Shown: positions 1-11,952, numbered from the stretch's first letter. The stretch is DNA of 64,000 nucleotides from Glomus cerebriforme (GCA_003550305.1 QKYT01000024.1:166672-230671), one strand, 5' to 3'. Made by a program: numbers and translations. Notes: a model not told the origin generated them from the letters alone.

Positions 1-827
1 TGTAAGCGTTTACAAGAGAAAGAAAAATATGGTGATTCTTGGGAACGTCCTGAAGATTTCCTTCAAGAGGTTATAGAAGAAGAAAGTTTTGATCCTAATA
101 ATATTAATTATGTAGAATTAGCGGATAGAATGTGTTTATTTATTTTCGNGTCAGTTCACACAACATCGAATGGTTGTTCAAATGCTATTATGGATTTAGC
201 ATCTCGACCCGAATACATGCAAGAATTATATGAAGAACAATTGGAAGTTCAAAAAGAAGCAGATGAAAATGGTATACTTCCATTTGAAGCTCTTAATGAA
301 ATGAAAAAATTAGATAGTTTTATTAGAGAATCAATAAGATTAACTGGACATGTAGCAACACTTTCACATGGTGTATTAAAAGATTATACATTTTCTAATG
401 GAATACAAGTACCGAAAGATCATATAGTCGATCTTTATTTTGATGATACTTTACAAGATGAATCGTTACAAGGACCAAATCCGAAATCATTTGAACCATT
501 CAGGCATTTAAAAACGAATGCTTCAGCAACAANAATCAGTAGAAGTTATTTGGCATTCGGAGGTGGTAAACACGCGTAAGTAGATCAATCAAATTTAGAT
601 TATTTTCTTTTTTAATCCTTGCAAACTAAATAACCTAATTATCATTAAATTTATTTAGATGCCCTGGAAGACATCTCGCTATAAACGAAATTAAATTTTT
701 TATGCATAATGCCATATTAAAATATAATTTCCGTACAGAAAATGGTAAAATTGGACAAAAAAGGAAAATGGGTCCANTANCTCTTCCAAGTAATGCTGGA
801 ATTATTTTTGAAAAGAGAAATAAATGA
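1..827 (+). CDS. Cytochrome P450, C-terminal part (5' cut by window edge)
   Basis: Exons 1-575 and 659-827 are joined across an 83-bp GTAAGT...TTTAG intron, and the first codon of the window is already in frame. The joined product ends at a TGA at 825-827. It has the P450 landmarks in order: the I-helix region, the ExxR of helix K (FIRESIR), and the haem-binding signature FGGGKHACPGR. The intron splits the codon just before the haem-ligand cysteine. P450s are haem monooxygenases, usually anchored in the ER and fed by NADPH-P450 reductase; the substrate cannot be read from this fragment. The upstream half, with the membrane anchor, lies outside the window. Ambiguous bases (N) occur at 149, 533, 777 and 780, so a few residues are undefined. 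Family assignment is secure; whether the whole gene is functional is unknown. Confidence 0.9.
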
Positions 828-3600
828 AATATTGTACCTTACAATATTATTTTATGATGTTATCATTTTAAATAATATCACAGTTATTAGATATAAAGTC
901 ATAGATATGAATATTAATATGTAAAAAAATAGCTATTATTCTTTTATATTATAATTTATTATACATTTCAATTGTTTTAAAAAAATATATTTTAATAAAG
1001 GCCGGCATTAATAATTAGAAATCAAAAATCTAGCTACTTATTTTTTATATAAACATGAATTATATTATAAAAATTATTTTATAATTTCAAATTGAGTACA
1101 ACTAACATTTATAACATATAAGCATATAAATTACCATGTGTGGGGACAACAATTTTGTTTTATATTGTGCAGACTAATTTTGCACAACGGTACAAGTTTA
1201 AACAAGTTATAAAAGCCATGAAAAGAACATTGTACAGTAAAATACATCTTGGTTGGGACGACAAAAGGGGAATAAAAAGGAGGACAAAATGAAGGACAAC
1301 AAAATACAAGAACTAACAAGTTAAAGAGCGAGAGAAAGAATTGTTGTGACATTAAAGAATGACAGATTTTCCTGCTGCAGCTTAGCAACAATACTTGAAA
1401 GAGATAAAGAAATAGTTGCAGTAAGTCTTGGAAGTTTCACCGATGGCTGTAAAGTTTATCTTTCTAAGAACTTTGCTTACGATATTCAATATATCAACAA
1501 AATTGAGAAACACTTGAGAAATATATCTAAAAATGCTCCTGTGAAATCAAAAAAATGTTGAAAAAGCTTTAAGCGACGAAATAATGACACTGTTATGCTA
1601 AGATTAAGTCTAGATTTGCAAAACTTAAAAAAAAATATACTTAGTTATGTTTCTTATATGTTTCCCTAGTTGTTTTCGTATTAAAAGTGCTACTCCTTCC
1701 TTTGCGTTTCTTCAAGACTTGACGTAATCACTATGTAGTCATCGTCTATCTCTTTGAACTTATATTTATCATTTTTGATGGTCAATTTCATTTCTGATAA
1801 CCCTATTATGTCATTTCGCTTGCTCTTCTTTCCTTGATATACGATATTAAACCTTTCATTAAAACTTTCATTGATTTTGTTTCAATCGATGTTAATAAAA
1901 TAGGTGAAAAAATAGATGAATTTGAGATGACCGGAATTTGCAAAATTTGTAACAACACCTTTTGGATACTGCTATAAACTCCCTATTTCTATTTTTCTGG
2001 TCTATCAAGCTGGCTAATATGTTCATTTTCACATATAAATATATGGTTCGCTTAATGTCATTGCCGTCCAGTTGAAGTTGGTGTGTATTTTCATTAGTAT
2101 ATATTTTCTCATTCTTTCCACTATTAAGGATTTTCCAAACATCTATTCATGAAACGTTTATACTCGTCAATAATATCTTTCCACAAAAATATGGGTTGAA
2201 CAGCTATGATAATAGGCCTCATTTTAAGCAATTCAACATTAGAGACCATGGCTTGGAATTTATATTACGTGCACAATCTATGATATTTTTCACAGATCCA
2301 ACATAAGATCCCATTTTTGGTGGATGCTAGAATCTCCTTTGACTTTCTTATAATATATGTTACTTGTGTGAATGTATATCGATTTTGTACGAAAACAAGG
2401 ATATAACACCATCATTTCTGAAAAGCACAAGAAAATATATAATGGATGGAAACTTCCACATGTAGCAGATAACTTCAAGATCGAATCCCTGAAATATATA
2501 TCGGTACTAGAAAATCTTGACCTAATCATAGAAACGAAGTTTATGAATATTTTTAATGAGACCGAAATATACTATTTGAGAAATTTAGCTTACTTTAACT
2601 TTAATATATTTTTTTAACATGTAAAGAACTTAATTATTGTAATTGCAGAATGAGGGAATGAATGTTCTGTCAATAAAGCATAAAAGTTCAAAGTGAAACT
2701 TTATTTTTCTTATAGATGAATTTTATTATCAATGTAAGGAACTGGCTAAATTAATAAAAAAGCAAGCGGACAGGAAGCATCTCGAGCCATAACATAAAAT
2801 GAGAATTTCTCGCTACTCCATGCTAACTAATGCTAGTTTTTTCGCTATTATATGAGCTTATTCTCAATTATATATTTCATTTTTATACCTAGTACAGTAC
2901 GTTAAAATTTTCACAATTATGTTATCCATAACTATATCGCTCCAACATAAATCATATAAAATATTCAGATCTATTGCAAAATCTCGGAGCAAAAATGAGC
3001 AGAGTTAAAAAAAAAAATAAAACAATACTTCAGATTCATTCTTTTTTACCTTTATATTTCGTTTTCACAGCATTCCACCCGCCTTGATAAACTCTTAATG
3101 CGTTATAACAAAAGAACTTCGATTTTTGATCGCCATTACAATACTGATTTTAGTAATGAAGCCTGATGAAAATCACGAAAATCTGATCAATAGAAGTCCC
3201 TTGAAAATATAATAGCTGAAAAAACTTAACACTTTATCCCGTGTCAAATCATTAAACCATTGATAAAATATGCTAGAACTTTCGGGAAAAAAATAGCACG
3301 CAGTGATAATAATTTACACAACTATGCCAAGCTGGCTTGATGTCATGTGGTAAACGGGAAGACTTTTTACACCTCGAAATGATACAAGTTTGGACAAATA
3401 AATTTTAGAACTGTGATACTTTGTCACGAACAATGAAATTTTTTTTTATCGCAATATAGCGTGGTATTACATAAAAACCTGCAAGATTACTCGATGACTT
3501 TACCCTTTTTATTCCCTCGATTGCACTTCTGTTAATAAAAATGTTATAATCAGTCTAATATCACAAAAAAAAAATAAATGAATAAATGGAATACCGATAA
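828..3600. other. AT-rich spacer without recognisable gene
   Basis: About 2.8 kb between the two P450 loci. Several 70-90 codon open stretches occur (for example around 1346-1561 and 2372-2617), but they lack a convincing ATG context, introns or recognisable motifs. The one at 1346 has a protein-like composition and may be a relic of an unidentified gene. Confidence 0.5.
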
Positions 3601-3609
3601 TATAATTTT

Positions 3610-4985
3610 TTAAAAAAATTATCTTATTTTAGTTATCTGATATTTTAATTCTTTGTCAGTCATTTTTTTTTTATAAGATAATATTTTATTGGGTATGGTA
3701 CGAAGTCCCAAAACTCAAAATCCCGAAATCCAAAATCCCGACAGGTACGAAATCCCGAAAAATTGGCCCGCATTAAGCTTTAATGCTGCCCGGAATTATA
3801 ATTCGTGATTTATTAAACTTCTGAAAAAAATCCCGAAACTTAATTCCGGGCGGCATTAAACTTAATGCGGGCCAATTTCGGGATTTCGTACCTGTCAGGA
3901 TTTTGACCCTGTCGGGATTTTGAGTTTCGGGATTTTGGACGGCACCCATTTTATTAATATTCATTAATAAAGATAATAAATCCTTTTCTTTCAATTCTTC
4001 ATTTTTGGCTTCATTATATTTTTTTTTGATCAATTGCTTCAACATGTGATTAATAATTGCACATTCATGATTAAATCTTTTATTTACTTACTGTACTTCA
4101 GTTCTATTGGAATTTTTCTAATAAATGGAATATAATCTAATAAAAATTTTATAGTAATGCGTGAAACAGTTTCTAGACTATTTATAATAGAATCATAAGC
4201 TTCTGCTAATTCATTTGATGATGTTAACAATTAAATTAATAACTAATCCTAAAAAAAAAAATAGTTATTTTGTTATAAAACATTTAAAAATGTGAAACAT
4301 CAACATTAAAAAAAAATCAATTTATTTTTCTCATCAATTAAGCTAATGATATCTAAAGCAGCTTTTGTAAAATAAAGTATAAGATTAATGTTAGATTCTC
4401 CTTAGTTTACTTTATCTTCAATCAACCCTAGCTATTTGAGTAAATGTTAGAACCATTTTCTAAATTAAAGAAAATATAATATGTTAGATTAAATAAATTA
4501 CTTCAAAATTAAATTAAATATAGTTAGTTACTTTAACGTTACTATAAGTGAAACTATCTCTGTGATCATTACCTTCTGCAAATGCAAGACCTCTTCTAGC
4601 AATTGCAAAACCAGATGTACTAAGAGGTTTAATATAATTATTTCTTGGAGTATTTTTGGATCAGTGATAAAAAGTGTTGGATTATTAAATATTTCATAAA
4701 ATTTTATAATATTACCATATTGTTTTACCCATCTAAGTCGTGGTTCACCAGACTATAGTGTAACATGTATAAATCAATTAAAATAAGCATTAGGAATACT
4801 AAAATAAAATATGAATATTTTACCTCTTCTGTCAAAATTGTTTTTAAAATGGATTTTCAGATGGTGGACTAGGTATTTTTCTCAAAGGAGAAATATAATA
4901 TGGCCAAATATATATTTTATATATAATCCATCCTATAACTCCTAATACAAAAAAGCTAATTAAAGAAATTAAAATTTTTTTATTA
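3610..4985 (-). pseudogene. Decayed cytochrome P450, N-terminal half
   Basis: On the minus strand, from about 4985 downward, there is an N-terminal membrane span followed by the proline-rich hinge (IPSPPSENPF). Next comes a P450 beta-1 region (EPRLRWVKQYGNIIKFYE, then LFITDPKILQE), the helix C segment, and a stretch ending LKEKDLLSLLMNINK typical of the region before helix I. Frames shift several times and the initiator ATG is missing. No haem-binding half follows on this strand. The coding region is split by a 257-bp element at 3691-3947; read across it with one 8-bp target copy removed, the P450-like frame continues (KKKMTDKELKYQITKI). This is a different subfamily from the P450 at the window start, judging from the hinge and helix sequences. 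Function is almost certainly lost. Confidence 0.75.
3691..3947. mobile_element. 257-bp inverted-repeat MITE, 8-bp target duplication
   Basis: The element is almost entirely two inverted arms of about 110 bp built from short units such as AAAATCCCGA and GGCCCGCATTAAG. Its ends read GGGT.. and ..ACCC. It is flanked on both sides by ATTTTATT (3683-3690 and 3948-3955), an exact 8-bp direct repeat. An 8-bp duplication fits hAT-type non-autonomous elements, but the termini are not enough to assign the superfamily. It lies inside a P450-like coding stretch. Confidence 0.85.
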
Positions 4986-5340
4986 AAACAAAAGTAGAGT
5001 GAGAGATTCTACATAAATTGCATTATACCGATTTTTTTTCATTTCTCCTGAATGTTTCATGAATTATAAATTAAGGTTTTGATTTTTAAAAGATGTTAAA
5101 TAAATCTTCATATTTCTATCTACATATAAATATAAAATGGTGAATTATTCATAAAATTGGAAATTCTAAATGAGAGTTGAAACAAATTTTTAATCAAAGT
5201 CACGTGACTTAAATTTATTATTAGTTCTCATTTAATTTGCAATTTTAGGAATAATTCAAAAAACTCTTTCTCACTTTTTTCATTTTATTAGAAATACACA
5301 GTAAAAATTTTTTTTTTTATCACTTAATAATTTGTTAAAA

Positions 5341-7310
5341 ATGGAAGTAACAGTATCTACCTATTCAGACAAACTTTTTAACAAGTATATTTATAACCTT
5401 AGGTGCAAAGATATAGGTAACAAAAAGGTTGATGAAGTTACTGCCTTCACACAACACCACTGCCTTTAGCACAAAGTGAAGAATAAAGATGGTAGTATTA
5501 ATAAATAATAAATAATCTTGGATGTTTTTCAAAGGAGTTTCTGACTACACATAATTTTCACTCACAATACTATTTCTTATCAGGAAATAATAAGTAAATT
5601 TTATGAAGATATATTGGATGCCAACTTATGAAATCTTAATAAGGCCTTGGAGGAAATAACCAGGTATAAAATTACCATCAATGAACTTAAAGCCAAACTT
5701 GCTGCGGTAGGAGTGGCACAGCCTTACCATATCGGTATACCATCTTTTAGTTTATCTTTAAATAAAAAGGCACTAAAATGGCACATGCCCATTAAGGCAA
5801 CTTTCCAAAGATTGACATTAATAAAAAACACCAATGGCAATCAGTTGAATATGCTGATCATAATACAGAAAGATCATCACATTTCACAAACACAAGAGAT
5901 ACCGCTTCAGAAAACTGATAATATTAAGATAGAGAAAGAAATCTCTGAATCAGTTACTTCACTTTCTGAAAATTCTTCACAGAAAAATACAAGGTTCACA
6001 AAGAAAGCAAAGAAATCTGCACTACCTCCTAAAGCCCCAAAAAAGATAAAAAAGGAACAACCTTCTCATATCATCACAGGATTCATAATACTGTCTAATT
6101 TAAAAATAGCATATGTAATGTAATATTACAGAGGGTGATCAATATTACACAGACATTTAAAGATATTTTGGTATCTATTAATTGGAATTCCATGATTTTA
6201 TATTCATTAGATTCGTCTCATTGAGAGGATTCGAATGATAATAAAATCATCTTTGTATGATCAATATCCAATGTACAATTACACTTCAAAATTTTAGATA
6301 TTTTCTATGATATTTTTGGATCCAATAGTTGGTCTTTCATTCATTGTATTCGTCTCATTGAGATGATTCAAATGATGGTAAATATATATTGATCGGATTA
6401 ATAATGACTGAATCATATCATTTTTTTTAAATTTTCAACTATTTATTATTCTAGTTGTACAAATCAGAATTTTTGCAGTGAGCATTCTCATACTTGCAAA
6501 AAATTCTGAAAAATATTAAGTATAGGATTTATTTATTATGACTGTAAGTACAGAATAATACATTAATTTATATTATATTAATATAAAATGATCAGCATAA
6601 TTTGGGTAGAATAAAGTGTCCATATAACATTGATTGCCCTCTATATATGACATTCCAGATAAATGAGATGCTAAGAAAATAATAGAGAAAATTAACAAAC
6701 ACTTAGGTTCTCTTATAAAAGCCATCCTATTAAAACAAGACAAATACACTTGTGTAAGGATTACAATAGTGCTGAGAACTTCAGTACTTAACGTATTTAA
6801 AGAAGATCAATAGCAAATTTTATTAGGCAATACTCTCATCTGATAGTTCCTGACAGATTGATCTTTAGAATAACATAAGTAAAGGTCAGTCTTTTAAGCC
6901 GTATTAATGGATTTTGATATAAGTTTTGAAGAATACCTTATTTTCCAGAATAAGAAATTTATGATATATTATCATTTAGCTATAATTAAACTGGTAAAAA
7001 ACTCCAAAGGCAATCAGAAACTTATAGGGTTTTTTTGAACCTCAGATGATCTTAACAATACTTACTAAGCCAAATTTAAGATCTACAAATTCATCATTAA
7101 ATGGAAGACAGATATCATAGGGAAGAAAATATTTGACCCTAAGTATCTATCATCCAGTACTTCCTTTTTAAAGAAATCACAAGGTAATGACAATAAGTTT
7201 TCTTCCAATAAATTTGCCTCTGGCAAAAAAAATAATAAATGTATCATGAACAACCTGAAATATTGTAATATTGAAAAGCAGCTCAATTGTTTAGCCAAGT
7301 AAGTGAAAAA
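5341..7310 (+). pseudogene. Interrupted ORF of retroelement copy 1, unknown family
   Basis: The frame starts at ATG 5341 and matches the intact 90-codon start of the second copy (11442 to 11170, minus) residue for residue over much of its length. It is broken by stops and frameshifts, and by the nested element at 6129-6643. An open piece at about 5647-6123 is Lys/Ser/Pro-rich after a short coiled-coil-like region. Several stop codons sit at the same positions in both copies. I do not recognise the family. Confidence 0.55.
6129..6643. mobile_element. 515-bp TIR element nested in retroelement copy 1, TA target site
   Basis: Termini are inverted repeats beginning CAGAGGGTGATCAAT (left) and TAGAGGGCAATCAATGTTA (right, reverse complement). 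TA flanks both ends (6127-6128 and 6644-6645). The uninterrupted second retroelement copy lacks this block, so insertion is inferred by comparison. A TA target site fits Tc1/mariner-type non-autonomous elements. Inside, the motif ATTCGTCTCATTGAGA occurs twice (near 6206 and 6346). Confidence 0.7.
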
Positions 7311-7983
7311 TATTTCAGCCCATTTTTTTCACACTTTAGGCAGAATCCTATTTCATCTTGCTAATGATAATAAGTTTTACAAGATAATAAAAAGAAAGTA
7401 CTTCAAACTGGCTCATAATATCTATTAGAAAAGATTCTTAATCTGGTTTACCTGTCCATTAAGTTAATACCTTAAAAGTAGTGCAGCCCTTTTATACCAG
7501 TTAGGTTAAGTAAGATAAATGGTTCTTATTAGATGATACTCAGGTTCTTAGCAAAGTGTAAAATTTTCTTTGTTCTTTTAGATTTTATTTTTCTTAAGAT
7601 ATGTCAAAATATTCAATCTAATAACCAATTATCAGTGGTCTACTAATTTTAGTTTTATTTTTTAGTATTAGATAGATTAGTTTTTTTCTTTTTCTAGTGT
7701 GTTATATTCTATTTTTTTTTACTACTATAACATATGTAATTCATCCATTTGTGAAGGGTTCAGCCTCATACTGTAATCTTTATATAAATTTTATTTGTAC
7801 TTAATCACATTTGTAATACATCTTATGTTTAAAATAAAAAAAAAAAATTTTAGGAATAATTCAACAATTTTATATTTGAAGATGACCAGTAATGCAAGAA
7901 TTTATTTAACATTTTTTAAATTTTAAAACCTTAATCAAAATAGGCCAAAAATCAAAATTGGTTCAGGATTATGGTATAGTACT

Positions 7984-8822
7984 GTTGTAGTCCAAATGTG
8001 ATTTTGTTCCNAACATGATTTGGGATATTCCCAAATTAAAATTTTGATTTCGTACTTCCCAAATCAGAATTATCAATTTGGAATATCCATGTCCGAAATG
8101 AAATTGTATCCCATATCTGACTTGGGATATCCCAAATCAGATCTGAAGCATGGACAGGTTTGGTACACCTAATGTCCTAAATTCAACCATATTCCAAATC
8201 CATCTGAGTAAATTTGGGACAAGTTCAGGTTTAGAACATGTAATGCCAAACCTGACTATAATCTAGATAGATTTGGGATACAATTAGATTTAGGTATCAT
8301 ATATCCTAAACCAAATTTACCTAGATGAATTTGGGATATTTCAAATCTGAACTGGAACATAGTCAAGTTTGAGTATCCTATACCCCAAACTTGATTATGA
8401 ATATTGAGTNTTTCAAATCTTNAAATTAACATACTAGACATGTCCAAATATGACCATGTTTTTAATTTTTGGAATATGGTCAGGTTTGGGACACATGATA
8501 CCAAACCTAACTATGTCCCAAACTAACATATAAATATTTGAAATATGGTCAGGTTTGGGGTATTATATCCAGAACCTGACTATGATTCAAACCTATCTAT
8601 GTTAATTTGAAACTTGGTTGAGTTTAGAGTATCAGGTATACTAAACTTGGACATATTTCAGATCTAATTTGGAATATTCCAAGTTGGATTTGGAACATGA
8701 TTACAATTTCAGAAATGAGGTATCCCAAATTGATAATTCCAATTTGAAAGGTACGAAATCAAAATTTCGATTTGAAAATATCCCAAATCATGTTCAGAAC
8801 AAAATCATATTTGGGCTACAAC
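7984..8822. mobile_element. 839-bp palindromic element between the two retroelements
   Basis: The termini GTTGTAG(T/C)CCAAAT are inverted and the arms stay complementary for at least ~110 bp. The interior is a run of degenerate repeats of the type 'CCAAATC..GGGATAT'. The hexamer AGTACT lies directly outside each end (7978-7983 and 8823-8828), either as a 6-bp target duplication or because the target was itself a palindrome. A 121-bp relative with the same ends is at 39849-39969. No ORF of note. Confidence 0.7.
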
Positions 8823-9538
8823 AGTACTATATAAATTTAAGAATACAATCTTTAAAGATATTATTTCAGCTTTTAGTAATTAGAATTATATGAATTTAGG
8901 TTTGTTTAAAAGCTCTTAATTTAGGCTATCAATATATAAAATTCACATGATTTGAGTGAATATAGATGGTGCAAAATCACATTTTAAATTTCGTGTTATG
9001 CACCTACAAATTTATATATTTTTTTTGTTAGCTAAACAGTAATTTATTAGATAAAAAGTGATATTAATTACATTAAATAACATATCTAAGCAAATCCCAA
9101 TAACTGTTAAAAAAAAAATAAGAAAATAAGATGCATTAGCACAAAGATATTGTAAAAATAAAAAAAAAAGGAAGAACAANAAAAAAAACCAAAAAAAAAA
9201 TGGAAAAAAATAATTGAACTAAAAAACTATGCTACTTTAATACACTAAATAATTTTAATAAAAACTTTCATTAGACCATTCTAACGCTTCCAATAAGATT
9301 ACCACTCTTCACTAAGGATACCTGGAGTCAAATCTATATGGACCATTTATCATATCCAGTTAGAAAAACTAAAAGAAAAAAAATTATGGTAAGTAGTGGG
9401 TGAAGCAGGTGGAGGATAAGCTTAAGTCAGATCAAAGGAAGAATATAACTCTTCCTGTTACTTTCTGTCTGCTCCTCGGAGTCTTCCCTTCATAATCTTA
9501 TAAAATTTGTTAGAATTCATATAAGCTGGTAAAATATA

Positions 9539-11442
9539 TCATTGAATGGAGACCCTCTCATGGTATATAATTATATCTTCTATTTGATCAGCTAATGATT
9601 TTATTTGCACTTCCATTTTACAGTAACATAAATCATTTTTAGTATGATTATTATTTTTCTTGCCAGATAAGAAGAAGGAATTGAAGAATGACTTTTTCGA
9701 GTCTTTATTTTTTTTTTGAAGAGGAAACTTCACTAGTCAAAAACTGATCTATCTTACAGATATCTTACAGATATCTTATAAATATCAGGTACCCAAAATG
9801 CAGAAAATCTGCTATATATCGGATACCCAATATATATATTATAGAATTAAAAAATACAATTTATTAATTATCTCACTATCTAGTGATCATAAAAAGATGA
9901 AATATAGCTCATTCGATTTGCCTCACTGAGACGTATCAAATGGTACTAATTTCGCATTTCTAGGTATGATAGATGCTGAGATATTCGATAAATCATAAAA
10001 AAATAAACAAAAAATGCAATATCTCGATATTTATCACANCTAGAAATGCNAAATTAGTACCATTCGATATGTCTCAGTGAGGTGAATCAAATGAACTATA
10101 TTTCATCATTTTATGATCACTAGATAGCGAGATAATTAATAAATTGTATTTTTTAATTCTATAGTATATATATTGGGTATCCGATATATAGCAGATTTTC
10201 TGCATTTTGGGTACCTGATATTTATAAGATATCTGTAAGATAGATCAGTTTTTGACCAGTGCTTTAGCCAATAGGTAACTGGGATCAGACTTTTTCTTTC
10301 CAATTTTATCTATCTTCCATTTAATGACAAGTTTATAGATCTTAAATTCAGCTTAGTAGGCTCAATTAAGATCATTTGAAGTTCAGAAGAATCTGATAAG
10401 TTTCTGAAAGCCTTTGGGATCTTTCACCAATTTGATTGTAGCTAGATGATAATGGACCATAAATTCCTTATCCAGAAAAATAAGGTGTCTTTAAAGCCTT
10501 CACCAAAATCAATAAGTATAGCTTGGAAGACAGATTTTTGTTTATGTTATTCTAAAGACCAATCCACTGGAAACTATCTAACAAGAGTATTACCTAATAA
10601 AATTTGCCATTGACCTTCTTCAAATATGTTGAGTACTGATATTCTCAGCACTATTGTGACCCTTACACAGGTATATTTATCTTGTTTTGATAGGATAGCT
10701 TTTCTAAATGTTTGTTGATTTCCTCTATTATTTTTTTGGCATTCCATTTACCCAGAATGTTGTATAATATTAAATTATATACATTATCTTTTAAATTAGG
10801 CAATATCATGAATCCTATGATGATGTGAGGCTGTCGTTCCTTCTTAGCCTTTTAGGGGCTTTTGGCAGAGATGCAAATGACTCTGCTTTCTTGATGAGTT
10901 TTGAATTTTTCTTGAAGAATTTTCAGGTGGTGAAGTAACTGATTTAGGAATATCTTTCTCTATTTTCATATCATCAGTTTCTTGAAGCAGTAACTCTTGT
11001 GATAATAATTTATGTTGATCCTCCTGTATTATGATCAGTATATTCAACGAGTTGCTATTGGTGTTGTCTGTTTATATCGATATCTGCCACAGCAAGTTGG
11101 GCTTTGAGTTTATCGATAGTAATTTCATATCTAGTTATTTCCTCCAAGGCCTCATCTAAACTTTGTATATTAGCTTCCAAAATGTCCATAAAATTTACTC
11201 ACTACCCCCCTCCCGACAAGGAATAGCAGTACTAGTGGTAGTTGGATATAGTCAGAAACTTTGACAAACTGTCCAACATTATTAACAGAACTGTCTTTAT
11301 TCTTCACTTCTCTCCAAAGGTGATGATGTATAGTAAATTCCGTTATGTCTGCTAGCTGTTTGTTACCTATATTTTTGCACTCTATAGGACAAACATATTC
11401 ATTAAAAAGTTTGTCTGAATAGGTAGATACTGTTACTCCCAT
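9539..11442 (-). pseudogene. Interrupted ORF of retroelement copy 2, unknown family
   Basis: It starts at ATG 11442 (GVTVSTYSDKLFNEYVC...), runs open for 90 codons, then breaks. Later segments match copy 1: a coiled-coil-like EEITRYEITIDKLKAQL, and QDKYTCVRVTIVLR. After the nested element comes an open stretch at 9539-9733 (LSGKKNNNHTKNDLCYCKMEVQ). In-frame TGA and TAA codons coincide with those of copy 1 near FF*TS and Y*A. No reverse transcriptase motif is seen. Product unknown. Confidence 0.55.
9731..10261. mobile_element. 531-bp CACTA-type palindromic MITE, 3-bp target duplication
   Basis: Both ends begin CACTRGTCAAAAACTGATCT in inverted orientation, and the arms stay complementary for about 250 bp each, so the element is one giant hairpin with a short loop near 10000. 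CTT flanks both ends (9728-9730 and 10262-10264). CACT(A/G) termini with a 3-bp duplication are the hallmark of CACTA/EnSpm elements; this one has no transposase. It is inserted into retroelement copy 2. Confidence 0.85.
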
Positions 11443-11952
11443 GTTTAATAATTTATTAAGCGATAAAAATTTGGTATTTCTTTTTACTGTGAAATTCTAA
11501 TAAAATGAAAAACAGGGGAAAGAGTTTTTTTTTACCTACAAATTTATATATATGCCCCAATTAAAATATAACAATGATGCGCAACGCCACGTGACTTGAT
11601 CAATTTGTCACACGCCAGCTTTTGTACAAAGGTTTCTCAAAAAATTTTTTAATTAAAGAAATATATTAAGTTAAGGAAAAAAAAGTTCAGAATCGTGGCT
11701 CTTTAACCATGTGAATTTTATCCTTCTATGTTAATTATTACGAAATAATTTTTTTTTGGTTAAATGACGATCAGTTAAAAACCCTTAAGATATTACACGA
11801 AATTAAATGTGGCTGATTTAGAACCAAAGGGGATAAAATCCGTGGCGCTTTAATAAATTAGTAAAACCATATGACTTTTATGTTTGAACACAGTTATATA
11901 TATACTGTAAAAGGGATTTCAAACTTTATTTTTTTATTTGTTTCCGTTAAAA

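Larger units (their letters stand above)
5241..7864 (+). mobile_element. Poly(A)-tailed retroelement copy 1 (with target duplications)
   Basis: The flanks carry the same 19-bp sequence AATTTTAGGAATAATTCAA at 5241-5259 and 7846-7864. The insert between them starts AAACTCTTTC and ends in a run of A, which is the signature of target-primed reverse transcription (LINE-mobilised insertion). Without the nested element at 6129-6643 the body is about 2.07 kb, close to the second copy at 9020-11533. It contains a decayed open frame from ATG 5341 (N-terminus EVTVSTYSDKLFN), a coiled-coil-like segment from about 5650 (EEITRYKITINELKAKL), and a lysine-rich segment. Further downstream is a conserved stretch near 7080-7300 (SGKKNNK, LKYCNIEKQL). 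No reverse transcriptase or endonuclease domain is visible, so the element is probably non-autonomous or a retroposed gene copy. Confidence 0.8.
9002..11551 (-). mobile_element. Poly(A)-tailed retroelement copy 2 (with target duplications)
   Basis: Same family as 5241-7864 but in reverse orientation. The 18-bp flank ACCTACAAATTTATATAT occurs at 9002-9019 and 11534-11551. The poly(T) at 9019-9026 is the element's poly(A) tail on the minus strand. The 5' end at 11533 (..AAACTCTTTCCCC) matches the 5' end of copy 1, so both copies appear full-length at the 5' end. Without the nested 531-bp element at 9731-10261 the body is about 1.98 kb. Different target duplications show two independent insertion events rather than one inverted duplication. 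Confidence 0.8.

Noticed and set aside
1346..1561. 71-codon open frame with protein-like composition
   Set aside because: It begins at GTG, has no ATG context, no recognised motif and no supporting introns.
5241..11551. The two retroelement copies seen as one large inverted duplication
   Set aside because: Each copy has its own distinct target duplication and A-tail, so they are separate insertions that happen to face each other.
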